Of a stretch of DNA of 36,348 nt, positions 15,368 through 24,085 are shown in pieces. Source of the stretch: Xylanibacillus composti (lineage in GTDB: Bacteria > Bacillota > Bacilli > Paenibacillales > K13). The stretch covers positions 1 to 36,348 of the forward strand of contig NZ_BOVK01000056.1 in assembly GCF_018403685.1 (NCBI RefSeq). The letters run 5' to 3'. Below the pieces are notes generated by a model, which had not been told where the DNA came from, did no database searches, and saw nothing but the letters and a program-made list of their open reading frames with translations. Positions within the stretch are counted from its first letter, which is position 1. Each line of letters opens with the position of its first letter. Position numbers and translations under genes: made by a program.

Positions 15368-16438
15368 CTATTCAAAGAATAGAAAATGTGTGGCCAAGGG
15401 ACGCAGCCTGCCGTCAGACGGCTGGTTCAGAACCGTGTTGTTCACAACGAGGGTCGTGGAGCCGCCCCCATCCAAATTATAGGCGTCTACTGCTCCCAGC
15501 CGCTTCAAGAGAGATTGCAGTTCAGGCAAGGTAGCGCCGGACTTGCCGGATTCATCGCGCGCATTCGTCACAAGGAACAGCAGATGGTCATGCTTGTAAT
15601 TGGCGATGACTGTTCGGGCCGCTCGCTGGGGAGTCGTCAGCCATTTCTCCGGAATTGTCTGGCTCTTGCCATTCTGCAGGAGAATCGGAACGAAAGATAC
15701 CCCGAATACCGGCTTCAGCCGATCCAAGTCAGCCTGCTTGTCAAATTTGCCGCCAATGAGCTTGCGCTCTTCGTTCAAGCCGACAAAAAACAAGTCCTTG
15801 AAGCTGGGCTCAAATCCCGTTAAATAATTGCCGTTCATCATGGTCGTACTCAGCGGGTAGCGCTTGCCATGGCGGTCATCTGCGAATCCGCCCGCATTGA
15901 CGCCGGCGACAGCCTTGTATCGTTTGGCAGCGGAGAGCGTGCTTTCGGATTTGCCCAGCTCATCGCCGCTTAATACGAGCTTCATAGCAGAATCGGATTT
16001 AAGGTGTACTTTCATGGCATAACCGTTGTAGGTTTTCTCATTCAGCGGGTACACCTTGAGATCAATATTGTCCGATTGTATCGTCTTGATCGGCGTTCCG
16101 AGCAGCCGGGTAACCCGGGTGTCATAAATTTGAAGCGGACGATCTGAGAGTGTACGGCCGCGCGCCAGCAGCTCTCCTGCCGTTCCGGAAATGCGTTCGT
16201 AGTTTTCCCTCGTCTGAGCCAGCGAATCGCTGATCAATGCGGCTGTTTGCTGCGATTGTCTGAGCTTTTCGATCACCTGATCCGTTTGGGATTCCAGGCC
16301 TAGCGGCGGATCAAGCGCAGGCTTGTCCACACTGATTTGCAAGTCAACCCCGTGAATAGAGTAAGCCAGCACCAAGCCGATAATGGGGGCGAGCACAAAC
16401 AGCATAAATCTGTTCAACTGAGAAAGACGCAAGCTCAT
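15368..16438 (-). CDS. Membrane-anchored phosphodiester glycosidase (NAGPA domain)
   Basis: The family is related to the N-acetylglucosamine-1-phosphodiester alpha-N-acetylglucosaminidase (uncovering enzyme) domain and in bacteria acts on phosphodiester-linked sugars, possibly wall polymers or exopolysaccharide. The 356-aa product has an N-terminal membrane anchor (about 10-27), then a helical, probably coiled stretch (50-95). The catalytic domain lies in the C-terminal two thirds (AGVNAGGFADD, FLVTNARDESGKSGATLPELQSLL, and the signature YNLDGGGSTTLVVN). It starts inside the stop of the upstream gene (4-base ATGA overlap), so the two are translationally coupled. The exact substrate cannot be read from the sequence. 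Confidence 0.85.
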   Translation of the reverse strand: MSLRLSQLNRFMLFVLAPIIGLVLAYSIHGVDLQISVDKPALDPPLGLESQTDQVIEKLRQSQQTAALISDSLAQTRENYERISGTAGELLARGRTLSDRPLQIYDTRVTRLLGTPIKTIQSDNIDLKVYPLNEKTYNGYAMKVHLKSDSAMKLVLSGDELGKSESTLSAAKRYKAVAGVNAGGFADDRHGKRYPLSTTMMNGNYLTGFEPSFKDLFFVGLNEERKLIGGKFDKQADLDRLKPVFGVSFVPILLQNGKSQTIPEKWLTTPQRAARTVIANYKHDHLLFLVTNARDESGKSGATLPELQSLLKRLGAVDAYNLDGGGSTTLVVNNTVLNQPSDGRLRPLATHFLFFE

Positions 16439-16863
16439 TTCAGCACATCCAGATTTTTTTCCAGTCGCTCCAGCTGTGCCTTCAATTCGTGCAGCTGGGT
16501 GTACAACTGGTTGCTGTTGTCCGTATCGCTATCGGTCGTATCCTTGGCGAAGGCGAGAAGCTCATTTAGAGCGTTAACCTGCTTGTCCACTTGCTCAATT
16601 TGCACGGTCAGGTCTTGCCTCAGCACATTGATTTGGCTTTCATATTGCTCCCGCACGGCTTCAAGCTGTACGGCGGTCTGAGCGTTCAGCTCCGCTGTCC
16701 ATTGTTCTTTCAGATTGTTCATATAGGTGTGGCCCCCATACGCACCGCCGCCGATTAGGGCGAGCCACAAAACAATTGTCAGCAGAAGCGCCCAGCGTCT
16801 GCGCGATTTGGCGCGGCGAGGGGGGATTGCGCCTGCGTCGGTTTCGGCATCAACCGAATTCAT
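16435..16863 (-). CDS. Membrane protein with coiled-coil outer domain
   Basis: The 142-aa product has a basic cytosolic N-terminus (RRAKSRRR) and one transmembrane segment (about 23-43, Gly-rich at its end). A long heptad-patterned outer domain follows (EQWTAELNAQ to LERLEKNLDVL). No enzyme motif is visible and I do not recognise a named family. The start at 16863 follows AAGGAGG with an 8-base gap. The frame runs 13 codons further upstream without support. It is the first gene of a two-gene operon with the glycosidase, so the coiled coil may hold or scaffold that enzyme at the surface (inference). Confidence 0.75.
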   Translation of the reverse strand: MNSVDAETDAGAIPPRRAKSRRRWALLLTIVLWLALIGGGAYGGHTYMNNLKEQWTAELNAQTAVQLEAVREQYESQINVLRQDLTVQIEQVDKQVNALNELLAFAKDTTDSDTDNSNQLYTQLHELKAQLERLEKNLDVLK

Positions 16864-16940
16864 AGCGAATTCCTCCTTGATTTGAGTGAAAGTGTGCAGC
16901 AAAGGGAGTTACCCGCTTCATCCGCCATCCGATTTATATA

Positions 16941-16967
16941 GACGTTGGGGACAGTCCCGAAGTTTCA
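16941..16967 (-). promoter_or_regulatory. ECF sigma (SigM/SigW-like) promoter for the coiled-coil/glycosidase operon
   Basis: On the minus strand TGAAAC (16967-16962) is followed after 17 bases by CGTC (16944-16941). TGAAAC-N16/17-CGTC is the pattern of cell-envelope ECF sigma factors such as SigM and SigW. It lies about 80 bases upstream of the first gene. Confidence 0.6.
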
Positions 16968-17163
16968 CATGACGGCTATCCGTTTTGTATCGATCCTATT
17001 TTATCTTACCATGCGGCCCATGACGGCTGTCACTGGAAAAGTTGGGTCGGATATGACAAATTTGGGGCATCTGTTGTCTGGATATCTTGTGTCAACGGTC
17101 TGATCTTGTTCGCTTGCATGGTTGCCGGGTCATCGGGCAAGCTACAGGCAAGGAGGGATGGGC

Positions 17164-18108
17164 ATGACAGACATGTACGAGGCAGCCGTCGTAGGCGGGG
17201 GCATCGCCGGATTGCAAGCTGCCATTCAGCTTGGGCGCTATCAACATAAGGTGCTCGTGATTGACAAGGGCTATGGGCGTTCCACGCTATGCCGGAGCTA
17301 TCACAATGTACTCGGGTGGCCGAACGGCATTTCGGGGCCGGAGCTTCGCACCATTGGCAGAGAGCAGGCGAGCAGCCTGGGCGTGCTGTTCGCCGAAGAC
17401 ACGATCGTGAGCGCGCGCAAGCAGGATAACGGCCATATTCGTCTGCAGGGCGCAAGAGGGCATTATGAGGCTCAGACCTTGCTGATCGCAACCGGCATTC
17501 TGGACCGCTTCCCCGACCTTCCAGGCATCAAGGAATGTCTGGGCCTGTCCATCTATGTGTGTCCGGATTGCGATGGATATGAGGTATCGGGTCGCTCCAC
17601 CATTGTGCTCGGCTCTGGCAAAGCCGGGGCGGCCATGGCCATATTGCTGAAGGATTGGACGGACGAGCTGGTGTTCCTGAATCATGAACAGAAGGAAATT
17701 CCTGAATCCTGGCAGCACAAGCTGCAAGATGCGGGGATTCGCACCGTGCATGAAGCGGCGGCCTCCATTCACAGCGAGGCCGGTATGCTGCGGCATGTCG
17801 AGCTGGCGAATGGAGAGCGGCTTGAAGCGGAGAGGGGATTTCTTGCCTTCGGCGGCAATGCGGTTCACTCGGACTGGACAAGATCATTGGGGGTCGAGCG
17901 CATGGAGAACCGCCATATCGTGACCGATCCGCGCAGCAAAGTGACCAATATTGAAGGCATCTGGGCTGCGGGCGATATAGGCGTGCATGCCGAGCAGGTA
18001 AGCGTGGCGATGGGCGAGGGATCGCTTGCCGCCATCTGGATGCACAAATACTTGAAGGCAGGCGCCAAATCTGCCCGCTTCCCTCAGTCTTCTCTGTCCG
18101 ATTCTTGA
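17164..18108 (+). CDS. Thioredoxin-reductase-like NAD(P)/FAD-dependent oxidoreductase
   Basis: This cytosolic flavoprotein has the thioredoxin reductase fold. The 314-aa product has an N-terminal FAD motif (VVGGGIAGLQAA), a CxxC redox pair (Cys133 and Cys136 in YVCPDCDGYE), a central NAD(P)H motif (VLGSGKAGAAMA), and the C-terminal FAD motif GIWAAGDIG. It is shorter and more divergent than TrxB and lacks the usual CATC form, so the physiological partner is unclear; bacillithiol- or ferredoxin-linked roles are possible. Of the nearby ATGs, 17164 has AAGGAGG 7 bases upstream. The 3' end overlaps the convergent DUF2161 gene by 25 bases. Confidence 0.85.
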   Translation: MTDMYEAAVVGGGIAGLQAAIQLGRYQHKVLVIDKGYGRSTLCRSYHNVLGWPNGISGPELRTIGREQASSLGVLFAEDTIVSARKQDNGHIRLQGARGHYEAQTLLIATGILDRFPDLPGIKECLGLSIYVCPDCDGYEVSGRSTIVLGSGKAGAAMAILLKDWTDELVFLNHEQKEIPESWQHKLQDAGIRTVHEAAASIHSEAGMLRHVELANGERLEAERGFLAFGGNAVHSDWTRSLGVERMENRHIVTDPRSKVTNIEGIWAAGDIGVHAEQVSVAMGEGSLAAIWMHKYLKAGAKSARFPQSSLSDS

Positions 18109-18834
18109 TGAGCAATCCCCATTTGTTTCAGATAGGGCAAATACATGAGAACAGCTTGTTTGCCTTCCGGCGTCAACCCATATACCCCTCGCTTCACCCT
18201 GACGAACCATCCATACACATTTCTTTGCAGGATACTGGCGGCTTTCGGCTCGCCAAGCTGATCGCGAACCTTGCTCGGCGACAGCTCGCCGGCTTGATCG
18301 AGCAGGAAGGCGCAGCGCAGCGCCTTCTCGCGGTACGCGGTCAGCAGCTTGACGCCGCTGCTCCCCCCCCGTATTATAGTCGCCGCTTCTCTCGCGGAAT
18401 TCATACAGCAGCCGTTTGCGGCTGACAGAGCGCTTGGGCCGTGTCAGAAATTCAGGATGACACACAATATCGACGCGCGGCGCGCGCTTTTGGTAAAATT
18501 GGACAGTCATAAATCCGAGGCCAAGCTTGCGGCACAGCTCCTCCAAAGCCCCCCAGCGTTCATATCTGGCGCGGGTCGAGGACAGCTTGCGTTCAGCTGC
18601 GATATAAACGGTAGAGCTTATCTTCTGCCGGTCCAGTCCCTGCAGAATGAGCGATAAATTAACGGACTTTTTCATCTCGACGATGATGGGCTCTGCTTGT
18701 CCTTCTTTCAAAGCGACCAGGTCGCAGCCCTGTACTTCTCCCTTGACCTCATAGCCTTGTTTTTCCCAATACCGCTTCAACGGCGGGTATAGATCCGTTT
18801 CCTTGCGCGGTTGTTTCCGATTGTTCTCCAGCAT
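18084..18834 (-). pseudogene. DUF2161-type PD-(D/E)XK nuclease-like gene, frameshifted in a G8 run
   Basis: The protein is split between two frames. The first part starts at 18834 (ATG after GAGAGG) and shows the nuclease-like motif pattern GCDLVAL...EPIIVEMKK, the D-x(n)-E-x-K core of PD-(D/E)XK enzymes, up to FRERSGDYNTGG. The second part, in another frame, resumes at SSGVKLLTAYREKALRCAFLLDQ and ends with a small winged-helix-like region (AASILQRNVYGWFVRVKRGVYGLTPEG). The switch lies in a run of eight C at 18363-18370 (eight G in the gene). Seven would restore one protein of about 250 aa. It could be true decay, slippage-based phase variation, or a sequencing error. The function of DUF2161 is unknown to me; the orphan context gives no hint. 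Confidence 0.8.
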
Positions 18835-18965
18835 GTTGATCCTCTCTTGTCCATGGGCTTGTTCACTGGGATTATAGCATATTCCCGGTCCAAATAATCG
18901 GAAACTTATCCCCTGATTCCGCATATGTTTGTAATACACTCTCGAGCGATGGAGGGGAGGCTACT

Positions 18966-20858
18966 ATGGACATATTCAAGCGCATCACGGCACACCGGGA
19001 ACAGGAGACTGCGCTCCATTGGAAAGGGACGTTCGCCGACTATGTGGAAATCGTACGTGCGAATCCGAAGGCGGCCCGTACTGCTCACGCAAGGGTCTAC
19101 GATATGATAGCCTCACACGGGATTGAGGAGAACGGGTCCAAGAAATACCGCTTTTTTGAAGAGGACATTTTTGGGCTGGATCGTACTTTGGAAAAGCTCG
19201 TGGAGGAATATTTCCACTCGGCCGCTCGCCGTCTGGATGTGCGCAAGCGGATATTGCTGTTGATGGGACCGGTAAGCGGCGGCAAATCTACATTGGTTAC
19301 CTTGCTGAAGCGGGGCCTGGAGAAATATTCGCGAACCGAAGAGGGAGCGCTCTATGCCATTCAGGGATGTCCAATGTACGAGGAGCCGCTACACTTGATA
19401 CCGGCTGAATTGAGGAAGGATATCGAGCAGGAGCTCGGGGTCAAGATTGAGGGGAATTTATGTCCTTACTGCCAGATGAGGCTGAAGCAAGAATTTGAGG
19501 GGAGAATTGAAGAAGTGCCCGTCGAGCGGATTGTGCTGTCTGAAGACCAGCGCATTGGTATCGGCACATTCAGTCCTTCAGATCCGAAATCGCAGGATAT
19601 CGCCGATCTGACTGGAAGCATTGATTTTTCCACCATTACCGAATACGGATCTGAATCCGATCCCAGAGCGTACCGCTTCGACGGGGAACTGAACAAGGCC
19701 AATCGAGGGATGATGGAGTTTCAGGAAATGCTGAAGTGCGATGAGAAGTTTTTGTGGAATTTGCTTTCCTTGACCCAAGAAGGCAATTTCAAGGCGGGCC
19801 GCTTCGCATTGATTTCTGCAGATGAATTGATCGTCGCCCATACGAACGAAGCCGAGTACAAGGGCTTTATCGCCAATAAAAAGAACGAGGCGCTGCAATC
19901 GCGAATGATCGTTATTCCGGTACCCTACAATCTTAGAGTATCGGATGAGGAGCGCATCTATGACAAGTTGATCGGACAAAGCGATATGAGCCATGTTCAT
20001 ATTGCACCGCATGCGCTGCGAACAGCTGCGGTGTTTTCCATTTTGACTCGTCTGAAGGAATCGAAGAAGAATGGCATGGACTTGATTAAGAAAATGCGCA
20101 TGTATGACGGCGAGGACGTAGAAGGCTTCAAGGAGGCCGATTTGAAGGAAATGCAAAATGAGTACGCGGAGGAAGGCATGACCGGGATCGACCCGCGTTA
20201 TGTCGTCAACCGCATTTCCAGTGCGCTCATCCGCGGCGATATGGCCTGCATCAATGCACTCGACGTACTGCGCGCGCTGAAGGACGGATTGGATCAGCAC
20301 CCCTCCATTTCGAAGGAGGAGCGGGAGCGTTACCTGAATTTCATCTCGGCTGCACGCAAGGAGTATGACGAGCTGGCGAAGAAAGAAGTCCAGAAAGCCT
20401 TCGTCTATTCCTTCGAGGAGTCAGCGAAGACGCTGTTCGAGAACTACCTGGACAATGTCGAAGCGTACTGCAATTGGGCCAAGATGACAGACCCGCTGAC
20501 CGGGGAGGAGATGGACCCCGACGAGCGGCTGATGCGTTCGATTGAGGAGCAGATCGGCATATCCGAGAATGCCAAGAAGGCGTTCCGCGAGGAAATTCTG
20601 ATCCGCATGTCCTCGTATGCGCGCAAGAAGAAGACCTTTGCCTACGACAGCCACGAGCGGCTGCGGGAAGCGATTGAGAAGAAGCTGTTCGCTGATCTTA
20701 AGGACATTGTCAAGATTACGACTTCCACCAAAACCCCTAACGAGAAGCAATTGAAAAAGATCAACGAAGTTTCCAAGCGGTTGATGGAGGAGCATGGATA
20801 CTGCGGCATCTGCTCCAATGAACTGCTGCGTTATGTCGGCAGCCTGCTGAACCGTTAA
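18966..20858 (+). CDS. prkA: PrkA, AAA+ serine kinase/protease-like sporulation protein
   Basis: PrkA is a conserved cytosolic AAA+ protein, first described as a serine protein kinase and more recently reported to have ATP-dependent protease activity. In B. subtilis it promotes sporulation. The 630-aa product matches the family length. The N-terminal AAA domain has the Walker A LMGPVSGGKSTL (about 99-110). The conserved middle includes CPMYEEPLHLIP and CPYCQM. A sensor-like segment follows (IADLTGSIDFSTITEYGSESDPRAYRFDGELNKANRG), and the C-terminal PrkA domain covers about 410-630. The ribosome-binding site is GGAGGGGAGG. Its usual partners yhbH and spoVR lie about 11 kb downstream on the other strand, not adjacent. 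Confidence 0.95.
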   Translation: MDIFKRITAHREQETALHWKGTFADYVEIVRANPKAARTAHARVYDMIASHGIEENGSKKYRFFEEDIFGLDRTLEKLVEEYFHSAARRLDVRKRILLLMGPVSGGKSTLVTLLKRGLEKYSRTEEGALYAIQGCPMYEEPLHLIPAELRKDIEQELGVKIEGNLCPYCQMRLKQEFEGRIEEVPVERIVLSEDQRIGIGTFSPSDPKSQDIADLTGSIDFSTITEYGSESDPRAYRFDGELNKANRGMMEFQEMLKCDEKFLWNLLSLTQEGNFKAGRFALISADELIVAHTNEAEYKGFIANKKNEALQSRMIVIPVPYNLRVSDEERIYDKLIGQSDMSHVHIAPHALRTAAVFSILTRLKESKKNGMDLIKKMRMYDGEDVEGFKEADLKEMQNEYAEEGMTGIDPRYVVNRISSALIRGDMACINALDVLRALKDGLDQHPSISKEERERYLNFISAARKEYDELAKKEVQKAFVYSFEESAKTLFENYLDNVEAYCNWAKMTDPLTGEEMDPDERLMRSIEEQIGISENAKKAFREEILIRMSSYARKKKTFAYDSHERLREAIEKKLFADLKDIVKITTSTKTPNEKQLKKINEVSKRLMEEHGYCGICSNELLRYVGSLLNR

Positions 20859-20993
20859 CGCGTAATTGCCAACCGGAACAGTATGTGAAATTTGCTTCCA
20901 AACCGCATGAGAACGCTTGTTTATGGCAAGGCGCAATGGTATGATGTGGAAGTGTTTGTTTTTATATAATCATTGGATGAAGGAGGCATAGCG
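20859..20993 (+). promoter_or_regulatory. prkA to GGDEF gene interval with candidate -10 boxes
   Basis: No terminator hairpin is visible. TATGAT (about 20939) and TATAAT (20965-20970) are candidate -10 boxes; neither has a clear -35. The second lies close to the ribosome-binding site of the next gene and would leave a very short leader. Confidence 0.35.
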
Positions 20994-22709
20994 ATGGATC
21001 AAACGGCGCAGCGGCTGGACGAACGAGATTTATTGGCGCATGCATTCGAATATGCGGCTATCGGCATGGTTCTGGTAGATAGGGAAGGCCGCCTGTTGAA
21101 GACGAATCGCGCGCTGCGCAGGATGCTTGGCTATGCCTCTCAGGAAATCAGTCAATTGGCATTATGGGCGATCCTTCATCCGGATGAAGCTCCCGGGATG
21201 AGAACAGTCCTTGCCTCCGCCGATAAAGCGCTTACAACCGTTGGCAGTTCGGCTTCCTCGATGCTGGAGCATCGATTCTTGCATAAAACAGGCTTCTATT
21301 TATGGTCGCAAGTCAGCTTGTCGCCGGTGGGTGATGCTGCGGGAACTCCGCAATTCTGGATCATGCAGCTGCAGGATATCAGCGAGAAGAAGCGCATGGA
21401 GAAGGCGCTGCGCGTATCCAATGATCGCATTGTGAAGGTAATCGAACGGATGAATGATATTTTTTTCGTGCTCGATCATCGGTGGCAGTTTGTGTATCTG
21501 AATCAGCGCGCTGAAGCATGGTTTGAGAAGGATCAGTCACAGTTGCTTGGCAGGCGCTGGTGGGATTTGCTTGCGTCCGCGGATGCCGCGCGCATTCGAG
21601 AACGAGCCCAGGCAGCCTATGAATCGAAGGAAAATACAGCCTTTGAAATCTATATCTCGGCAAAGGATCAATGGTATCAGATTGACCTTTATCCCGGCGT
21701 TGAGAGCATTTCCGTTTATCTGAAAAATATTCACAAGTTTAAGGAAGCGGAAGAGGCGCTGACGAAGAGCGAAGAAGGCTTCCGCGAGCTGGCGGAACAT
21801 TCCACCGATATGATTGCCCGACTGGATGAACAGGGAAGATTTCTGTATGTGTCTCCGATATGCGAGCATATGCTCGGCTACAAGCGGGACGACATGATCG
21901 GTACGAACGTGCATGATTATGTGCATGCCGACGATGTGGGGGCTTGGGAGAAGATCGGGGCTGACGCTGTCTCTCCGTCCGACATTTTTACCGCAACCTA
22001 CCGTGTGCGACGCCGGAGCGGCGAATACCTCTGGTTTGAATCCACCTATAAATTTATTCAGTACGATAAAAGCGGACATCCCCGACAGCTGATTGCCGTG
22101 TCCCGGGATATTACGGAACGCAAAAAAATCGAACGCGAGCTGATTGAAGCCAATGACCAGCTGAGCAAGCTGACGGCCATCGACCCCCTTACAGGAATCG
22201 CCAACCGGCGCATCTTCGAGGAATTTTTCCTGAAGGAGTGGAAGCGGGCTTTCCGGACGCGCAGACCGCTGGCCCTCCTGATGCTGGACGTAGATTTTTT
22301 CAAGCAGTTGAATGATACGTACGGGCATACGTATGGGGATGATTGCCTGAAGCAGGTGGCTCAGGCGATCCAGTCTGCCTTGAAACGGCCGATGGATATG
22401 GTTGCCCGTTACGGAGGCGAGGAGTTTGCCGTCATCTTGCCGGAAACGGATACGAGCGGCGCCGAGGTCGTTGCCGAGGATATACGAAGGCAGGTGGAGC
22501 AGCTTAGGCTCCCTCATGCCACTTCGCAGGTGCACAAGCTGGTGACGGTGAGCATTGGTCTGGCATCCTGCATGCCGGAACAAGAACGGGGCGCGCGAGA
22601 ATTATTGATATGTGCAGACCAGGCCCTGTATGCTGCCAAGCATGCAGGCAGGAATTGCATTGTCGTGGGCGACCCGCTGGACGGGGATGCGGTATTGAGA
22701 ACCCCTTGA
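20994..22709 (+). CDS. PAS-PAS-PAS-GGDEF diguanylate cyclase
   Basis: This enzyme makes cyclic di-GMP from two GTP. The 571-aa soluble product has three PAS domains (about 15-140, 145-255 and 260-390; each PAC end is recognisable, for example ISEKKRMEKAL and ITERKKIEREL). A complete GGDEF domain (about 400-565) follows, with DPLTGIANRR, DVDFFKQLND and the active-site motif GGEEF. RPMD, five residues before GGEEF, matches the RxxD inhibitory I-site, so product feedback is expected. There is no EAL domain and no membrane segment. AAGGAGG lies just upstream of the ATG at 20994. It sits between prkA and a vanY-like gene and ends in a bidirectional terminator. A c-di-GMP riboswitch occurs 7 kb downstream. 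Confidence 0.92.
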   Translation: MDQTAQRLDERDLLAHAFEYAAIGMVLVDREGRLLKTNRALRRMLGYASQEISQLALWAILHPDEAPGMRTVLASADKALTTVGSSASSMLEHRFLHKTGFYLWSQVSLSPVGDAAGTPQFWIMQLQDISEKKRMEKALRVSNDRIVKVIERMNDIFFVLDHRWQFVYLNQRAEAWFEKDQSQLLGRRWWDLLASADAARIRERAQAAYESKENTAFEIYISAKDQWYQIDLYPGVESISVYLKNIHKFKEAEEALTKSEEGFRELAEHSTDMIARLDEQGRFLYVSPICEHMLGYKRDDMIGTNVHDYVHADDVGAWEKIGADAVSPSDIFTATYRVRRRSGEYLWFESTYKFIQYDKSGHPRQLIAVSRDITERKKIERELIEANDQLSKLTAIDPLTGIANRRIFEEFFLKEWKRAFRTRRPLALLMLDVDFFKQLNDTYGHTYGDDCLKQVAQAIQSALKRPMDMVARYGGEEFAVILPETDTSGAEVVAEDIRRQVEQLRLPHATSQVHKLVTVSIGLASCMPEQERGARELLICADQALYAAKHAGRNCIVVGDPLDGDAVLRTP

Positions 22710-22743
22710 ATGAAGCGCGGGGAAGACCTTAAGAATGATGAAC

Positions 22744-22815
22744 AAACGGGCAGCTGCTCTGGCACGGTACCGGGAAATCTCCCGAAACCGGCTTGATGCA
22801 GCTGCCCGTTTTTGT
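22744..22815. terminator. Bidirectional terminator between the GGDEF gene and vanY-like gene
   Basis: AACGGGCAGCTGC (22745-22757) and GCAGCTGCCCGTT (22798-22810) form a 13-bp stem, with T runs outside on the plus side and A-rich sequence on the other. The loop holds a second small hairpin (GGTACCGGG/CCCGAAACC). It serves both convergent genes. Confidence 0.85.
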
Positions 22816-22873
22816 TCTAGCTTCCGTGCATGGGGGGTGATACGCCTTTACTGGTTGTAGACGACCCATTTGT

Positions 22874-23950
22874 TCACAAATTGTTCGGTCGGTCAGCTTC
22901 AAAGTATTCTTCAAGCGTAAGGGCCTGTTCGTGAATTTGCTGGGCAACCTGCTTGCCTACATAACGGAGATGCCACGGCTCATAGGCATAACCCGTAATA
23001 TGCTCCTTGCCTTCCGGATACCGGATAATAAATCCGTATGCGGCGGCATTTTCCGCCAGCCACTTTCCTTCTTCAGTGGCGCCAAGCGTGTCTTCCAGGG
23101 CATTGTTAACAGAGGGGCTGGAAACATCCATGGCCAAGCCGGTCTGGTGCTCGCTCGTGCCTGGATAAGCGCTGTATCTTCTTGCTTCCTCCTCGCCCTG
23201 GCGCTGGACATTGGATTGGAAAATCGCTTGCTGGGTCCCGAAGGCGCGGAAGCCGGACACTGCGCGCAAGGCAATGCCGTCCTCTTCGGCCTGCGCGAAC
23301 AGCTGCTCCAGTGCTTCGGCTGCCTGTTTGCGCAGCTTCTTCTTCTCGCTTTCTCCGGAGAATGAGAACGGCACGTTCGGCACGACGAGATCATCCGGAT
23401 AATATCCGTCAGGCAGCCTGCGCTGCTTATTGACCACGACATCGAAAGCAGTTGGATTCGTCACGATCAGGAAGCCATCATCCCCTTGGATTGCCGTTTC
23501 GGAAAGCTTGGTTTTGACCGTTACGGTGAGCTCTGCCTGAGCTTGTCCTGCCTGGACAGTGATGACTGCCCGATCGCCGGTTACGGCATTGGACGAGACG
23601 GTCAGATTGCCGGATTCATCGATGGCGACGATTCCGGTGTCCGGAGAATGATAGCTGACGGTCAGCGTATCGTCCGCAAGGACGCTGTGCAGTTCGAACG
23701 ACTCGCCGGGAGCCAGCGCCACCTGCTCCATCCCCAGCGAAACAGCCACGGCCTCATCTCCAGCATGATGCTCGTTGCCGTTGGCGGTGCCTTGCTTCCC
23801 ATCCGACTGTTCATTGGCGATGGCAGGCGTATCCGCCCCCGGTTGCTTGTCGCCTGTTGCCGCACAGCCCGCTGCGGGCAGCAGGACCAGGATCGCCGCG
23901 ATTGCCAGCCAGCGCTTGGCGCGCGGTTGCTTGTTGGACTTGTTTGACAT
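22874..23950 (-). CDS. VanY-like D,D-carboxypeptidase lipoprotein with Ig-like domain
   Basis: This surface enzyme trims D-alanine from peptidoglycan stem peptides. The 358-aa product has a lipoprotein signal peptide (basic start, hydrophobic core, lipobox LLPAAGC with Cys29) and a Gly/Asp-rich linker. A Big2-like Ig domain follows (about 70-147: VALAPGESFELHSVL...VSYHSPDTGIVAIDESGNLTV). The VanY catalytic domain (about 175-345) has zinc and catalytic motifs SEHQTGLAMDV and YEPWHLRYV. It resembles YodJ-type enzymes. A -10 TATAAT lies on the minus strand at 23986-23991. It is divergent from the MATE gene and convergent with the cyclase gene. Fusion to an Ig-like domain suggests a wall-binding role. 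Confidence 0.9.
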   Translation of the reverse strand: MSNKSNKQPRAKRWLAIAAILVLLPAAGCAATGDKQPGADTPAIANEQSDGKQGTANGNEHHAGDEAVAVSLGMEQVALAPGESFELHSVLADDTLTVSYHSPDTGIVAIDESGNLTVSSNAVTGDRAVITVQAGQAQAELTVTVKTKLSETAIQGDDGFLIVTNPTAFDVVVNKQRRLPDGYYPDDLVVPNVPFSFSGESEKKKLRKQAAEALEQLFAQAEEDGIALRAVSGFRAFGTQQAIFQSNVQRQGEEEARRYSAYPGTSEHQTGLAMDVSSPSVNNALEDTLGATEEGKWLAENAAAYGFIIRYPEGKEHITGYAYEPWHLRYVGKQVAQQIHEQALTLEEYFEADRPNNL

Positions 23951-24017
23951 GGTCTAAGGGTTCCCTCCCTCTCTATATTGCCTCCATTATATCATTGCGG
24001 GACAAAAGATAGAATTG

Positions 24018-24045
24018 ACTTGCATCAGACAATAGAGCAAAATGG
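24018..24045 (+). promoter_or_regulatory. Possible promoter for the MATE gene
   Basis: TTGACT (about 24015-24020), a 17-base spacer and CAAAAT give a moderate SigA-type match about 45 bases upstream of the start codon. Confidence 0.45.
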
Positions 24046-24085
24046 AAGAGATATTTGACAACAACATAAAGGCAGGAACACAACA

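Noticed and set aside
17884-18362. Extension of the DUF2161 first frame beyond the G run into the flavoprotein antisense
   Set aside because: After the G run the residues no longer match the family; the true continuation is in the other frame.
18934-18945. SigE -10-like ATACACT before prkA
   Set aside because: No well-spaced -35 was found; sporulation control is plausible from family knowledge but not shown by the sequence.
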